The notes: generated from the sequence alone by a model not told the origin. DNA of 64,000 nt from Sphingoaurantiacus capsulatus (GCF_042648405.1 NZ_JBHRXV010000011.1:844165-908164); one strand, 5' to 3'; shown: positions 1 to 9,096, counted from the stretch's first letter. Numbers and translations are program-made.

Positions 1-124
1 CAACGTCGACATCACCGAAGAGCTCGTCGCGCTGATCTCGGCGCAGCGCAACTTCCAGGCGAACGCCAAGGCCATCGAGACCGGCACGACGATGACCCAG
101 GCGATCATCAACATGCGGAGCTAA
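1..124 (+). CDS. flgE: Flagellar hook protein FlgE, C-terminal end (partial)
   Basis: Only the last 40 residues and the TAA stop (122-124) lie in the window; the reading frame enters at base 2. The tail NVDITEELVALISAQRNFQA followed by NAKAIETGTTMTQAIINMRS is the conserved C-terminal coiled-coil motif shared by axial flagellar proteins. Its position directly before flgF makes it hook protein FlgE rather than FlgG or FlgF. The Shine-Dalgarno GGAG of flgF (117-120) lies inside this end, so the two genes are translationally coupled. The rest of the gene is upstream of the window. Confidence 0.85.
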   Translation, partial: NVDITEELVALISAQRNFQANAKAIETGTTMTQAIINMRS

Positions 125-126
125 AC

Positions 127-873
127 GTGGATAAGGTCGCCTACACCTCCCTCTCCGCGCTGCGCGGGGCGATGCAGCGCCAGGCTGCCATCGCCCACAA
201 TCTGGCCAACGCCAGCACCACCGGCTTCCGTGCGGAGATGTCCTCCGTGCGGTCGCTGTGGGTGCAGGGCGGCGGGCTGGAATCGCGCGCACCGGCGGCG
301 GAGGAAGTGGTGGCGGCCGACATGAAGGCGGGCACCATCGCCGAGACCGGCCGCGACCTCGACATCGCGGTCGTCGGCAATCAGCTGATCGCGGTGCAGG
401 GCCCGGAAGGCGACGAGGCCTATACCCGGCGCGGCGACCTGCTGCGCGCCGACACCGGCCTCCTGACCACCGGCGACGGCCATCCCGTCATCGGCAATCA
501 GGGGCCGATCACCCTGCCCCCGGCGGACTCGGTGAAGATCGACCCCGACGGCAAGATCTGGATCGTGCCGGTCGGCGGCGACCCGAACGTGCCGCAGGAA
601 ATCGACCGGCTGAAGCTCGCGTCGGCCGACGGCTTCAAGGTGAAGAAGTCGCTCGACGGCCTGTTCCGCGTCGAGGGCGAGTTCGGCACCGTCCTGCCGG
701 GCGACCCGACCGCCAAGCTGCAGCCGAAGAGCCTCGAAGGCTCGAACGTCGACGTCACCAAGGCGCTGGTCGACATGATCGAGGCGAGCCGCGCCTGGGA
801 CCAGCAAGTGAAGCTCATCAGCTCGGCGCAGGAGATCGATGTCTCCGCCGTCGACCTGATGCGCCTCGATTGA
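127..873 (+). CDS. flgF: Flagellar basal-body rod protein FlgF
   Basis: This 248-residue protein is a proximal rod component of the flagellar basal body, exported by the flagellar type III system. The N terminus contains the axial-protein signature (HNLANASTTGFRAEM, about residues 25-40). The C terminus has the second signature (SNVDVTKALVDMIEASRAWD), which forms the coiled coil with other rod subunits. The start is GTG at 127, two bases after the flgE stop, with GGAG at 117-120. It is followed by flgG after 17 bases with an AAGGGG ribosome site, the usual flgF-flgG order. Confidence 0.93.
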   Translation: MDKVAYTSLSALRGAMQRQAAIAHNLANASTTGFRAEMSSVRSLWVQGGGLESRAPAAEEVVAADMKAGTIAETGRDLDIAVVGNQLIAVQGPEGDEAYTRRGDLLRADTGLLTTGDGHPVIGNQGPITLPPADSVKIDPDGKIWIVPVGGDPNVPQEIDRLKLASADGFKVKKSLDGLFRVEGEFGTVLPGDPTAKLQPKSLEGSNVDVTKALVDMIEASRAWDQQVKLISSAQEIDVSAVDLMRLD

Positions 874-890
874 TTTTGAAGGGGTAAGCC

Positions 891-1679
891 ATGACCACCG
901 CTGCTCTCCACGTTGCGCGCACGGGCCTCGATGCCCAGGCGGCGCGCATGCGCGTGATCGCCAACAATCTGGCGAACGTGAACACCACGGGCTTCAAGCG
1001 CGACCGCGCCCAGTTCGAGACGCTCGCCTACCAGACGATGACCGCCGCCGGCGCGCCGTCGTCGGCCGATGCGAAATATGCGACGGGCAATTCGCTCGGC
1101 TCGGGCGTGCAGATGACGGGCACCGCCCGCCTCAACACGCAGGGCGCGCTGTCGACCACCGACAACCCGCTCGACGTGGCGATCGAGGGCGACGGCTTCT
1201 TCCAGATCCAGATGCCCGACGGCCGTACCGGCTACACCCGCGCCGGCAACTTCAACCTGTCGGCGGAAGGCCTGCTCGTCACCAACGAGGGCTATGCGGT
1301 GCAGCCGCAGATCCAGGTGCCCGAGGGCACTGAATCGATCACGATCGGCAAGGACGGCACCGTCTCGGCGAAGATGCCGGGCGAGACCGAATCGAACACG
1401 CTCGGCCAGCTCGAGATCGCGCGCTTCGTCAATCCGGCGGGGCTCGAGGCGGTGGGCAGCAATTTGCTCGTCGAGACCGCCGCGTCGGGCGCCGCGCAGA
1501 CCGGCGTCGCCGGCCTCGATGGCCGCGGCTCGATCCAGCAGGGCGCGCTCGAAGCGTCGAACGTCAACGTTGTCCAGGAACTGGTCGACATGATCGAGAC
1601 GCAGCGTGCCTACGAGGTCAGCTCGAAGATGATCACCGCCACCGACGAGATGCTGCGCAATGCCAACCAGAACCTCTAA
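891..1679 (+). CDS. flgG: Flagellar distal rod protein FlgG
   Basis: This 262-residue protein is the distal rod subunit that links the rod to the hook and passes through the P and L rings. It has the N-terminal rod signature (IANNLANVNTTGFKRDRAQF, about residues 23-42), the mid-protein FQIQMPDGRTGYTRAGNF block, and the C-terminal motif EASNVNVVQELVDMIETQRAYE. Its length matches the usual 260-262 residues. The ATG at 891 follows a GAAGGGG site. The last 20 bases overlap the start of flgH, a sign of coupled translation. Confidence 0.96.
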   Translation: MTTAALHVARTGLDAQAARMRVIANNLANVNTTGFKRDRAQFETLAYQTMTAAGAPSSADAKYATGNSLGSGVQMTGTARLNTQGALSTTDNPLDVAIEGDGFFQIQMPDGRTGYTRAGNFNLSAEGLLVTNEGYAVQPQIQVPEGTESITIGKDGTVSAKMPGETESNTLGQLEIARFVNPAGLEAVGSNLLVETAASGAAQTGVAGLDGRGSIQQGALEASNVNVVQELVDMIETQRAYEVSSKMITATDEMLRNANQNL

Positions 1680-2325
1680 GTCACTGGCGTTCCTGCCGAT
1701 CCTGCTGCTCGCCGCCTGCGGTGCGGGCCCGCGGCCGTCGGCGGAATACCGCCCGACGCTGTCGGCACCGGCGCCGGTGCAGCAGGTCGCGACCGGTGCG
1801 ATCTTCCGCGGCGAGAACGGCTATGCGCCGCTCACCAGCGGCACCCGCGCCTCGATGGTCGGCGATGTGCTGACCATCGCGCTGATCGAGCGCACGCAGG
1901 CGTCGAAGTCGAACAGCGCCGGTACCAGCCGGTCGGGCAGCATCGGCCTCACCGGGCCGTCGACCGGCCCGCTCGACTTCTTCAACCCGAGCGACGTCAG
2001 CGCCAGCGGCAACCTCGGCTTCAACGGCAAGGGCTCGGCCGAACAGTCGAACACACTGTCGGGCGAGATCACCGTCACCGTCGCCGAAGTCTATCCGAAC
2101 GGCACGATGCTGGTGCGCGGCGAGAAGCTGGTCACGCTCAACCGCGGCGACGAGTTCATCCGCATCTCCGGGCTCGTCCGCCCGCAGGATGTGACCACCG
2201 ACAACCGCGTCGCCTCCAGCCGCGTCGCCGACGCGCGCATCACCTATTCGGGCAGCGGCGAGATCGCCGTGGCCAGCCGCCAGGGCTGGCTCCAGCGCTT
2301 CTTCACCGCGCTCAGTCCCTTTTAA
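1660..2325 (+). CDS. flgH: Flagellar L-ring lipoprotein FlgH
   Basis: This 221-residue protein forms the outer-membrane L ring around the flagellar rod. The N terminus is a lipoprotein signal peptide with lipobox LLAAC and lipidated Cys20. The mature part contains family blocks (GDVLTIALIERTQASKSNSAGT, in pieces, and LNRGDEFIRISGLVRPQDV), with IAVASRQGWLQRFFTALSPF at the C terminus. It starts 20 bases inside flgG and is followed after nine bases by flgI, so the L- and P-ring genes are made together. Confidence 0.95.
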   Translation: MPTRTSKSLAFLPILLLAACGAGPRPSAEYRPTLSAPAPVQQVATGAIFRGENGYAPLTSGTRASMVGDVLTIALIERTQASKSNSAGTSRSGSIGLTGPSTGPLDFFNPSDVSASGNLGFNGKGSAEQSNTLSGEITVTVAEVYPNGTMLVRGEKLVTLNRGDEFIRISGLVRPQDVTTDNRVASSRVADARITYSGSGEIAVASRQGWLQRFFTALSPF

Positions 2326-2334
2326 GGATACTCC

Positions 2335-3435
2335 ATGCGCTTCGTTCGCCAGCTGCTGATCCTCCTCGCCGCCATCGCCGTCACGGCGCCGGCGCAGGCG
2401 GAGCGCATCAAGGACATCGGCGCCTTCCAGGGGCTGCGCGCCAACCAGCTGACCGGCTACGGCATCGTCGTCGGCCTGGCCGGCACCGGCGACGACAGCC
2501 TCGACTATGCGACGCAGGGGTTGAAGGGCGTCACCTCGCGCTTCGGGCTGACCCTGCCGCCGGGGGTGAACCCCGCGGTGAAGAACGCCGCCGCGGTGAT
2601 GATCACCGCCGAGCTGCCGCCCTTCGCCAAGCCCGGCCAGCGCCTCGACGTCACCGTCTCGGCGATGGGCAAGGCGAAGTCGCTGCGCGGCGGCACCCTC
2701 ATCATGAGCCCGCTGCGCGGCGCCGACGGGCAGATCTATGCGATGGCGCAGGGCAACCTCGCGGTCGGCGGCCTTGGCATCGAGGCGGCGGACGGCTCCA
2801 ACGTTTCGGTCAACATCCCGTCCGCCGGCCGCATCCCGGGCGGCGCCTCGGTCGAGCGTGAGGTCGAAGCCGGCTTCGCCACCACGCCGCACCTGATGTT
2901 CAACCTCGCCGACGCCGACCTCACCACCGCGCGCCGCGTCGCGCAGGCGATCGACAGCGCCATGGGCGGCGGCACCGCGCAGGCGATCGACGCCGTGTCG
3001 ATCCGCATCCAGGCCGCCCCCGGCGCCGAGACGCGAACCGCGCTGATGAGCATTATCGAGAATTTGAGCGTCGAACCGGCGGCGGCACCTGCCCGCGTCA
3101 TCGTCAACGCGCGCACCGGCACCGTCGTCATCAACGGACAGGTCCGCATCGCACCCGCCGCGGTCAGCCACGGCAAGCTCACCGTCTCCGTCACCGAACG
3201 CCCGCAAGTCGTTCAGCCGGAGCCCTTTTCGCGCGGCCAGACCGCGATGGAGCAGCGCAGCTCGATCGACGTGCAGGAAGAGGCGCGGCCGATGTTCGCC
3301 TTTGCTCCCGGCGCCTCGCTCGGCGAGATCGTCAAGGCGGTGAACGCCATCGGCGCCACCCCGTCCGACCTCGTCGCCATCCTGGAGGCGCTGAAGCAGG
3401 CGGGCGCGATGAAGGCGGAGCTCGTCGTCCTGTGA
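2335..3435 (+). CDS. flgI: Flagellar P-ring protein FlgI
   Basis: This 366-residue periplasmic protein assembles the P ring in the peptidoglycan layer. It has a Sec signal peptide, with cleavage expected after AQA at about residue 22. The mature start ERIKDIGAFQGLRANQLTGY and the motif GTGDDSLDYATQGLKGVTSR are characteristic of the family. The C terminus has the usual ASLGEIVKAVNAIGATPSDL block. The stop shares bases with the GTG start of flgJ (GTGA at 3432-3435). The length is normal for alphaproteobacterial FlgI. Confidence 0.96.
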   Translation: MRFVRQLLILLAAIAVTAPAQAERIKDIGAFQGLRANQLTGYGIVVGLAGTGDDSLDYATQGLKGVTSRFGLTLPPGVNPAVKNAAAVMITAELPPFAKPGQRLDVTVSAMGKAKSLRGGTLIMSPLRGADGQIYAMAQGNLAVGGLGIEAADGSNVSVNIPSAGRIPGGASVEREVEAGFATTPHLMFNLADADLTTARRVAQAIDSAMGGGTAQAIDAVSIRIQAAPGAETRTALMSIIENLSVEPAAAPARVIVNARTGTVVINGQVRIAPAAVSHGKLTVSVTERPQVVQPEPFSRGQTAMEQRSSIDVQEEARPMFAFAPGASLGEIVKAVNAIGATPSDLVAILEALKQAGAMKAELVVL

Positions 3436-3719
3436 TCGGCAAGCTCGCTCCTGTCGCCGGCGCGACGCCTGGCAAGCCCGAGGACAAGCAGCGCGCCAAG
3501 CTGGTCGAGGCCGCCAAGGCGTTCGAGGCGGTGTTCGTGCGCCAGATGATCGGGTCGATGCGGCAGGCGAAGCTCGCCGACGACATCTTCGGCAGCCCGT
3601 CCACCGACCAGTTCCGCGAAATGCAGGACGCGCAGTTCGCCGACGAGATGGCGAACAAGGGCGGGCTCGGCGTTGCCGAAATGTTAATAAAGCAGTTCGA
3701 TAAGCAGGTCGGAAAATGA
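3432..3719 (+). CDS. flgJ: Rod-binding protein, short FlgJ (no muramidase domain)
   Basis: This 95-residue protein corresponds to the N-terminal rod-binding domain of FlgJ, a rod-capping and assembly factor. The segment KLVEAAKAFEAVFVRQMIGS and the following FREMQDAQFADEMA match that domain. The C-terminal glucosaminidase domain of enteric FlgJ is absent. This is common in alphaproteobacteria, where a separate lytic enzyme opens the wall; none is seen nearby. Its GTG start overlaps the flgI stop (GTGA), and its TGA overlaps the flgK ATG (ATGA at 3716), so it is coupled on both sides. Confidence 0.9.
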   Translation: MIGKLAPVAGATPGKPEDKQRAKLVEAAKAFEAVFVRQMIGSMRQAKLADDIFGSPSTDQFREMQDAQFADEMANKGGLGVAEMLIKQFDKQVGK

Positions 3720-5062
3720 GCGACCTTCTCTCCATCGGCCTGAGCGGCGTTTCCGCCTATCGCACCGCGCTCGCCGCGGTCGGCGACAACGTCGCCAATG
3801 CCGAGGTGGAGGGCTACTCGCGCCGGTCGGTTCGCCTGACCGAAGCCGGCATCATCGGCGACGAGGCGATCGGCCAGCCGGCCGGGCTGCGCTTCACCGG
3901 CGTCAAGGCGACTTCGGTCGACCGCGCGTGGGACGATTTTCAGGCGGCGGAATCGCGCCTGTCGGCGTCGGCCGACGGCCGCGCCAGCACCCGCGCTTAT
4001 TGGCTCGGCCAGGTCGAGAGCAAGCTTGGCTTTGGCGAGCTGAGCGTCGGCAGCCGGGTCGGCGCCTTCTTCAACAGCGCCACCGCGCTCGCCGCCAATC
4101 CCAAGGACACGCTCGGCCGTGCCGCGATGCTGTCGTCGCTGAATGACGCAGCGACGACGATCCGCACTACGGCCGAAGGGCTGAAGTCGGCCGCGGCGGG
4201 CATCCAGGCTTCGGCAACGCGCGAGGTCGATGTGCTGAATGGCGACCTCGAGGCGCTGTCGCGGATGAACGTCGCGCTGCTGCAGGGCCGCCCGGGCAGC
4301 AGCAGCTACGCCTCCGCGCAGGACGAGCGCGACCGCATCATCGACCGCATCGCGCAGCAGGTCGACGTGAAGGTCGAGCTGGGCAGCGACGGCACCGCCA
4401 CGCTGAAGCTGGCCGGCGCGTCGAACGTCACCCTGCTCGACCCGGCGGGGCGTGGCCTTGTCGTCGTCAACGCCGCGGCCGACGGGCGGCTGTCGCTGTC
4501 GATCGCGCGCGGCGACAATCTCGATCCGCTGCCGGTGAGCGGCGGCAAGCTCGCCGGCCTCGTCGACGTGTCCAGCTCGACCGCCGCCAAGCGCGGCGAG
4601 CTCGATGCGCTGGCGACGAAGCTGGTCGCCGACATCAACACATGGTCCGCCGCCGGCCGCGATCTCGCGGGCAATCCGGGCGGGCCGATGCTGGCGATCA
4701 CCGCGGGCGCGATCTCGCTGCAGGTGGTGATGACCGACCCGTCGGCGGTCGCCGCCGCGTCATCGACCAGCGACAATGGCAATCTTCTCGACATCAACTC
4801 GCTGCGCGGCACCGACGGCGTCGAGGCGAAATGGGCGGCGCTGGTCGCCGGCTCGTCGCAGGCGACGGCGTCGGCGAAGTCGGAATCTGCCGCCGCCGCG
4901 ACCAAGCGCGACCAGGCCTTCGCCGCCCGCGACGAGACCTCGGGCATCGACCTCGACCGCGAGGCTGCCGAACTGCTGCGCTTCCAGCAGGCGTACGGCG
5001 CCAGCACGCGCATCATCCAGGTGGCGCGCGAAACGCTCCAGTCCATCCTCGACCTGTTCTGA
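3716..5062 (+). CDS. flgK: Flagellar hook-associated protein 1, FlgK
   Basis: This 448-residue hook-filament junction protein is exported and sits between hook and filament. The N terminus (LSIGLSGVSAYRTALAAVGD then NVANAEVEGYSRR) and the C terminus (EAAELLRFQQAYGASTRIIQ) form the axial coiled coil. The central part is an alanine- and serine-rich variable domain and is short compared with enteric FlgK. It is coupled to flgJ by an ATGA overlap and followed by flgL after 11 bases. Confidence 0.93.
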   Translation: MSDLLSIGLSGVSAYRTALAAVGDNVANAEVEGYSRRSVRLTEAGIIGDEAIGQPAGLRFTGVKATSVDRAWDDFQAAESRLSASADGRASTRAYWLGQVESKLGFGELSVGSRVGAFFNSATALAANPKDTLGRAAMLSSLNDAATTIRTTAEGLKSAAAGIQASATREVDVLNGDLEALSRMNVALLQGRPGSSSYASAQDERDRIIDRIAQQVDVKVELGSDGTATLKLAGASNVTLLDPAGRGLVVVNAAADGRLSLSIARGDNLDPLPVSGGKLAGLVDVSSSTAAKRGELDALATKLVADINTWSAAGRDLAGNPGGPMLAITAGAISLQVVMTDPSAVAAASSTSDNGNLLDINSLRGTDGVEAKWAALVAGSSQATASAKSESAAAATKRDQAFAARDETSGIDLDREAAELLRFQQAYGASTRIIQVARETLQSILDLF

Positions 5063-5073
5063 AGGCCCGCGCC

Positions 5074-5931
5074 ATGATCAGCGCCACCCGCTATCGCCTC
5101 ACCGCCGAGATCAACCGCCAGGTGAAGCTCGGCAACGAAATCGCCCGCACGCAGGTCGAGATCTCGACCGGCAAGCGCATCCTCGCGCCGTCGGACGACC
5201 CGACCGGCGCGGCGCTCGTCTCCGAGTTGGCGCGCACGCAGGCCGAGGAAGCGACCTGGCTGCGCAATCTCGGCACCGCGCGCACGCTTTCCGATCGCGC
5301 CGACACCGCGCTCACCTCGGTGGCGAACAACCTCGACCGCGCCAACGAGCTGCTGATCTCCGCCGCCTCGGGCACGCTGTCCGCCGAGAACCGCGCGACC
5401 ATCGCCGCCGAGCTGAAGGCGATCGCCGAGGATATCGCCAGCCTCGCCGACACGCGCGACGCACTGGGCGGTGAGCTGTTCCGCACCGGATCGCCGCTCG
5501 AAATCCCGGTCATCGCCGGCGGCACCATCGTTCCCGTCGCGTCGCGCGCCGAAGTGTTCGGCGGGGTGCCCGCCTCGGGCGGGCCGACCGACATCGTCAC
5601 CATCCTCAACAATGCTGCCGCGGCGATCGTCGATCCCGACCCCGCCGCGCGCAAGGCGGGCACCGACACCGCGCTGACCGACCTGCCGATCGCCATCGAT
5701 CACATCACCAGCGCCCGCGGCGAGCTCGGCGCGCGCGCCAACCGCATCGAGCGGCTTACCGAGCAGCTCGAAACCTCGGCGATCGAGCTCGAAGACCAGC
5801 GCGGCGAGATCGAGGGCGTCGATTTGACCGAGGCGATCGCCAAGCTGCAGGCCAAGCAGGTCAGCCTGCAGGCCGCGCAGATGGTGCTCGCGCAGACCGG
5901 CAAGACCTCGCTGTTCGACCTGATCCGCTAA
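5074..5931 (+). CDS. flgL: Flagellar hook-associated protein 3, FlgL
   Basis: This 285-residue junction protein is related to flagellin and joins FlgK to the filament. The flagellin-like N terminus runs MISATRYRLTAEINRQVKLG and then QVEISTGKRILAPSDDPTGA. The C terminus has the paired coiled-coil segment ELGARANRIERLTEQLETSA and ends AQTGKTSLFDLIR. I chose ATG 5074 because the homology begins exactly there; the open frame runs on upstream inside flgK in a different frame. It is the last gene of the flg run. The 184 bases that follow separate it from motA. Confidence 0.92.
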   Translation: MISATRYRLTAEINRQVKLGNEIARTQVEISTGKRILAPSDDPTGAALVSELARTQAEEATWLRNLGTARTLSDRADTALTSVANNLDRANELLISAASGTLSAENRATIAAELKAIAEDIASLADTRDALGGELFRTGSPLEIPVIAGGTIVPVASRAEVFGGVPASGGPTDIVTILNNAAAAIVDPDPAARKAGTDTALTDLPIAIDHITSARGELGARANRIERLTEQLETSAIELEDQRGEIEGVDLTEAIAKLQAKQVSLQAAQMVLAQTGKTSLFDLIR

Positions 5932-6115
5932 ACTTCACGCCAACGCCGCCGTTCTGCCGCCCTGGGAACGGGCCGCTATCGTCGCGCCCCCGGCAAGCGC
6001 TAACGCTCGCTTAACCATCATAAATTTTCATCTAAAGCTCGGCCGCCAGCCGCCGTTACTGAACTCGACCTGGGGGATTCTCGTCCCTTTCGCCTCTGGC
6101 CAGTGGAGTTCTGTT

Positions 6116-6979
6116 ATGTTTGCCGCCATCGGCCTCGCCGTCCTGCTGATCATGGTTTTCGGCGGCTTCATGATCACGGGCGGCGACATTACGCCGGTGC
6201 TTCACGCTGTGCCGCACGAGATGATGATCATCGGCGGCGCGGCCGTCGGTGCGACCATCGCCGGCAACTCGATGCCGCAGTTGAAGGCGCTGGGGTCGGC
6301 GTTCGGCAAGGTCTTCAAGGGACCGACCTACCAGAAGAAGGATTTCCTCGACCTCATCTTCCTCGTCTCGCGGCTGATGAAGATGATGCGCGCCGACGGC
6401 CCCGTCGCGGTCGAGCCGCACATCGAGGACCCGAAGAGCAGCGCGATCTTCGCCGAATATCCGCAGCTGCTGAAGGACCCGACGCTGATCCACCTGATCT
6501 GCGACTCCTTGCGCCTCGTCGTCATCTCGTCGGGCAACCTCGACGCGCACGCGGTCGAGGACGTCATGGATAACGCCCTGAAGACGCATCATCACGAATC
6601 GATGCAGCCGGCCGACGCGATGCAGACGCTCGCCGACGCCCTGCCCGCGCTCGGCATCGTTGCCGCCGTGCTCGGCGTCGTGAAGACGATGGGCGCCATC
6701 GACCAGCCGCCGGCGATCCTCGGCGCGATGATCGGCTCGGCGCTGGTCGGCACCTTCCTCGGCGTGCTGCTCGCCTATGGCATCGTCGCGCCCTTCGCCA
6801 ACCGCGCGAAGCAGGTGATCGAGGAGGACGGCGCGATCTACCAGGTGGCCAAGCAGATCATCATCGCGTCGCTGCACGGCCATCCGCTGCCGCTGGTCAT
6901 CGAAGCCGCGCGCTCGGGTATCTCGCACCTGAAGCAGCCGAGCTTCGCCGAAGTGTTCGACGGCGTGCGGGGCCGATAA
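6116..6979 (+). CDS. motA: Flagellar stator protein MotA
   Basis: This 287-residue inner-membrane stator protein conducts protons with MotB and drives flagellar rotation. Four membrane segments are visible: residues 1-20, about 33-50, and a pair near 180-225 (LPALGIVAAVLGVVKTMGAI and ILGAMIGSALVGTFLGVLLA). The cytoplasmic loop between pairs two and three carries the expected charged helices. Start ATG 6116 follows GGAG at 6104-6107. The upstream gap 5932-6115 contains an A/T-rich patch (about 6009-6038) that could hold its promoter, but I could not recognise a specific sigma-factor motif. motB follows after three bases. Confidence 0.94.
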   Translation: MFAAIGLAVLLIMVFGGFMITGGDITPVLHAVPHEMMIIGGAAVGATIAGNSMPQLKALGSAFGKVFKGPTYQKKDFLDLIFLVSRLMKMMRADGPVAVEPHIEDPKSSAIFAEYPQLLKDPTLIHLICDSLRLVVISSGNLDAHAVEDVMDNALKTHHHESMQPADAMQTLADALPALGIVAAVLGVVKTMGAIDQPPAILGAMIGSALVGTFLGVLLAYGIVAPFANRAKQVIEEDGAIYQVAKQIIIASLHGHPLPLVIEAARSGISHLKQPSFAEVFDGVRGR

Positions 6980-6982
6980 GCC

Positions 6983-7828
6983 ATGGCCTCCGCAGCAGCC
7001 GGCAAGCGCGGCCACAACGAGCCGCCGCGCCCGATCATCGTCAAGAAGATCATCCAGGCCGCGCATGGCGGCCATCACGGCGGCGCGTGGAAGGTCGCCT
7101 ATGCCGACTTCGTGACGGCGATGATGGCCTTCTTCATGCTGATGTGGCTGCTGTCGATCACCGACCAGCAGAAGCGCCGCGGTCTCGCCGAATATTTCAC
7201 GCCGTCGCTGATGGAGCTGAAGAAGGACAGCGCGGGTTCCGACGGCATCATGGGCGGCCGGGCCAACATGGACGGTCGCGCCTCGGCCGGCGGCGTCTCC
7301 AGCATGGAACTGCCGGCGATCGGCGGGCCGCAGAGCGACCTGAAGCAGAAGGACCGCGCGCAGTTCGCCAAGCTGAAGAAAGTGCTGTCCGACCAGATGA
7401 ATCAGTCGCCCGAGCTGCGGAAGCTGACGACGCACGTCCGCTTTTCCGAGACGGTCGAGGGCCTGCGCATCGATCTCGTCGACGAGGCCGACTTCTCGAT
7501 GTTCGGCATCGCCACCGCGCAACTGAACCCGGCGGCGAAGAAGCTGATCGATGAGGTGTCGCGGGTCATCGCCGCCGTGCCGAACGAGGTGATCGTCCGC
7601 GGCCACACCGATGCGCGCCCCTATGCGCCGGGCCAGGCGATGAACAACTGGACCTTGTCCACCGCCCGCGCCGAGGCGACACGCGCCGCGCTGGTCAGCG
7701 CCGGGCTCGGCATGAACCGCTTCGCGCGCATCGAGGGCGTCGCCGACCGCGAGCCGTTCATCAAGAAGGACGTGCTCGACCCGCGCAACCGCCGCATGTC
7801 GGTCGTGCTCGCCTGGAGCAAGGCTTAG
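6983..7828 (+). CDS. motB: Flagellar stator protein MotB
   Basis: This 281-residue stator partner of MotA is anchored to peptidoglycan. A single N-terminal membrane helix (FVTAMMAFFMLMWLLSI, about residues 43-59) is preceded by the proton-binding Asp42 in AYADF. The C-terminal OmpA-like domain includes the peptidoglycan-binding block VIVRGHTDARPYAPGQ and NWTLSTARAEATRAAL. The short plug region after the helix (QQKRRGLAEYF) is present. The last four bases overlap the convergent gene on the other strand (7825-7828), so no space remains for an intergenic terminator. Confidence 0.95.
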   Translation: MASAAAGKRGHNEPPRPIIVKKIIQAAHGGHHGGAWKVAYADFVTAMMAFFMLMWLLSITDQQKRRGLAEYFTPSLMELKKDSAGSDGIMGGRANMDGRASAGGVSSMELPAIGGPQSDLKQKDRAQFAKLKKVLSDQMNQSPELRKLTTHVRFSETVEGLRIDLVDEADFSMFGIATAQLNPAAKKLIDEVSRVIAAVPNEVIVRGHTDARPYAPGQAMNNWTLSTARAEATRAALVSAGLGMNRFARIEGVADREPFIKKDVLDPRNRRMSVVLAWSKA

Positions 7829-8637
7829 GGGAGGAGGCAGGCGATATCGCCGCTGCCGAGCTTCGGCAGGGCGCCGGCAATGTCGCCTGCCTTCAACGCC
7901 GTCGCGGCCTCGATCAGCCCGTCATAGGCGCGGCGCTGCAGCCCGCCGCCGAGGCTGACGCGGCGGACGCCGGCTTCGGCCAGCGCCGCCAGCGGCACCG
8001 GGCCGGTGCCGGGGCCGACGACGACGTTGACCGGCTTCGGCGATACCGCCTTCACGACCGCGCGGATGGCGTCGAGATCGGGCAGGCCGGGCGCGAACAG
8101 CACGTCGGCGCCCGCCTCGGCGAAGGCGACGAGCCGACGGATCGTCTCGTCGAGATCGCGCGGGCCCTTCAGCAGATTGTCGGTGCGGCCGGTCAGCAGG
8201 ATGCGGCCCTTGGCAGCCTTGGCCGCTGCCTTCACCCGCGCCACCGCGGCCTCGAAACCGTGCAGCGGATCGGCGGGGTTGGCGGTGGTATCCTCGATGC
8301 CCAGCCCGGCGAGACCGCCGGCGATGGCGGCCTCGACGGTCGCCACGCAATCCTCGGGGGATGAACCGAAGCCGTCTTCGAGGTCGCCGTTGACCGGCAG
8401 ATCGGTGAGGTCGCCGATCAGCGCGGCGTTGGCCACCGCCTCCTCACGCGACACCGCGTGCGACCCGTCCTGACGGCCGAGCGCGAAGGCGATGGCGATC
8501 GACGACGACGCCAGCGCCTCGAACCCCGCCTGCTTCATCAGCACGGCGGAGCCGCCATCCCAGACGTTGGGCATGATGAAGGCGCCGGGACGGGCGTGCA
8601 GCGCCTTGAAACGTTCGTAGCGATCCGCCTGCCCCAT
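7825..8637 (-). CDS. Isocitrate lyase / PEP mutase family protein
   Basis: This 270-residue protein belongs to the isocitrate lyase/phosphoenolpyruvate phosphonomutase superfamily, a (beta/alpha)8 barrel that makes or breaks C-C or C-P bonds next to a carboxylate. Visible family elements are PGAFIMPNVWDGGSAVLMKQ near the N terminus, VNGDLEDGFG (metal-binding Asp/Glu) near residue 86, and GLGIEDTTAN. It lacks the KKCGH catalytic loop of true isocitrate lyase and the EDK motif of PEP mutase. The substrate is therefore not predictable; an oxaloacetate- or methylisocitrate-type activity is possible. Start ATG 8637 lies 17 bases after the VOC gene's stop, so the two probably share a transcript. 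Confidence 0.8.
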   Translation of the reverse strand: MGQADRYERFKALHARPGAFIMPNVWDGGSAVLMKQAGFEALASSSIAIAFALGRQDGSHAVSREEAVANAALIGDLTDLPVNGDLEDGFGSSPEDCVATVEAAIAGGLAGLGIEDTTANPADPLHGFEAAVARVKAAAKAAKGRILLTGRTDNLLKGPRDLDETIRRLVAFAEAGADVLFAPGLPDLDAIRAVVKAVSPKPVNVVVGPGTGPVPLAALAEAGVRRVSLGGGLQRRAYDGLIEAATALKAGDIAGALPKLGSGDIACLLP

Positions 8638-8654
8638 CGCCTTGTCCTTCCCTG

Positions 8655-9050
8655 TCAGGCCGCCTTTCGCTGCGGCAGATAGCTGACGATCTCATACTCG
8701 ATCCCGTCGGGGTCGAGGAAATAGAAGCGGCGGCCCGGATCATAGTCGCCGTGGTTGAACGGCTCCAGTCCGGCGGCGGCGACCTTCGCCTCGACCGCGT
8801 CGAGATCGTCGACCAGCACGCCGATGTGGTTGAGCGGCCGGCCTTTGAGGAAATCATCGTCGTTGGCGGTACCGGGCGGCGTGTAGAGCGCGACATAATC
8901 CTCTTCCGATCCGACGTGGATCGACCGGCCGCCGTCGCGCGCCGGCCCTTCCCAGCGGACGTGCCAGCCGAAAATGTCCTGCATCAGCTTCGCGGCGCGG
9001 GCGCCGTCGCGGACGGTGATGTTCACATGCTCGATACGCGGGGAATTCAT
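8655..9050 (-). CDS. VOC-family (glyoxalase/dioxygenase-like) protein
   Basis: This 131-residue vicinal-oxygen-chelate protein has two beta-alpha-beta-beta-beta modules. Candidate metal ligands are His9 in IEHVNITV, His75 in NHIGVLVDD and a Glu in DPDGIEYEIVSY near the C terminus. Family members include glyoxalase I, ring-cleaving dioxygenases and antibiotic-binding proteins, and the sequence does not decide between them. ATG 9050 has AGGAGAGACG upstream. It is transcribed away from soxR, and a SoxR operator sits in a 19-bp-spacer promoter reading towards it. This suggests induction by redox-active compounds, probably together with the downstream PEP-mutase-like gene. Confidence 0.82.
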   Translation of the reverse strand: MNSPRIEHVNITVRDGARAAKLMQDIFGWHVRWEGPARDGGRSIHVGSEEDYVALYTPPGTANDDDFLKGRPLNHIGVLVDDLDAVEAKVAAAGLEPFNHGDYDPGRRFYFLDPDGIEYEIVSYLPQRKAA

Positions 9051-9096
9051 CGTCTCTCCTCTCGGGTTGGCGGCACCGGAGCGCCGTGGTTGCCGA

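Noticed and set aside
1681..3735. A 684-codon open frame antisense to flgH-flgI-flgJ
   Set aside because: High-GC genes leave long antisense frames. The product is arginine/alanine rich with no recognisable motif, and the sense strand carries clear FlgH, FlgI and FlgJ.
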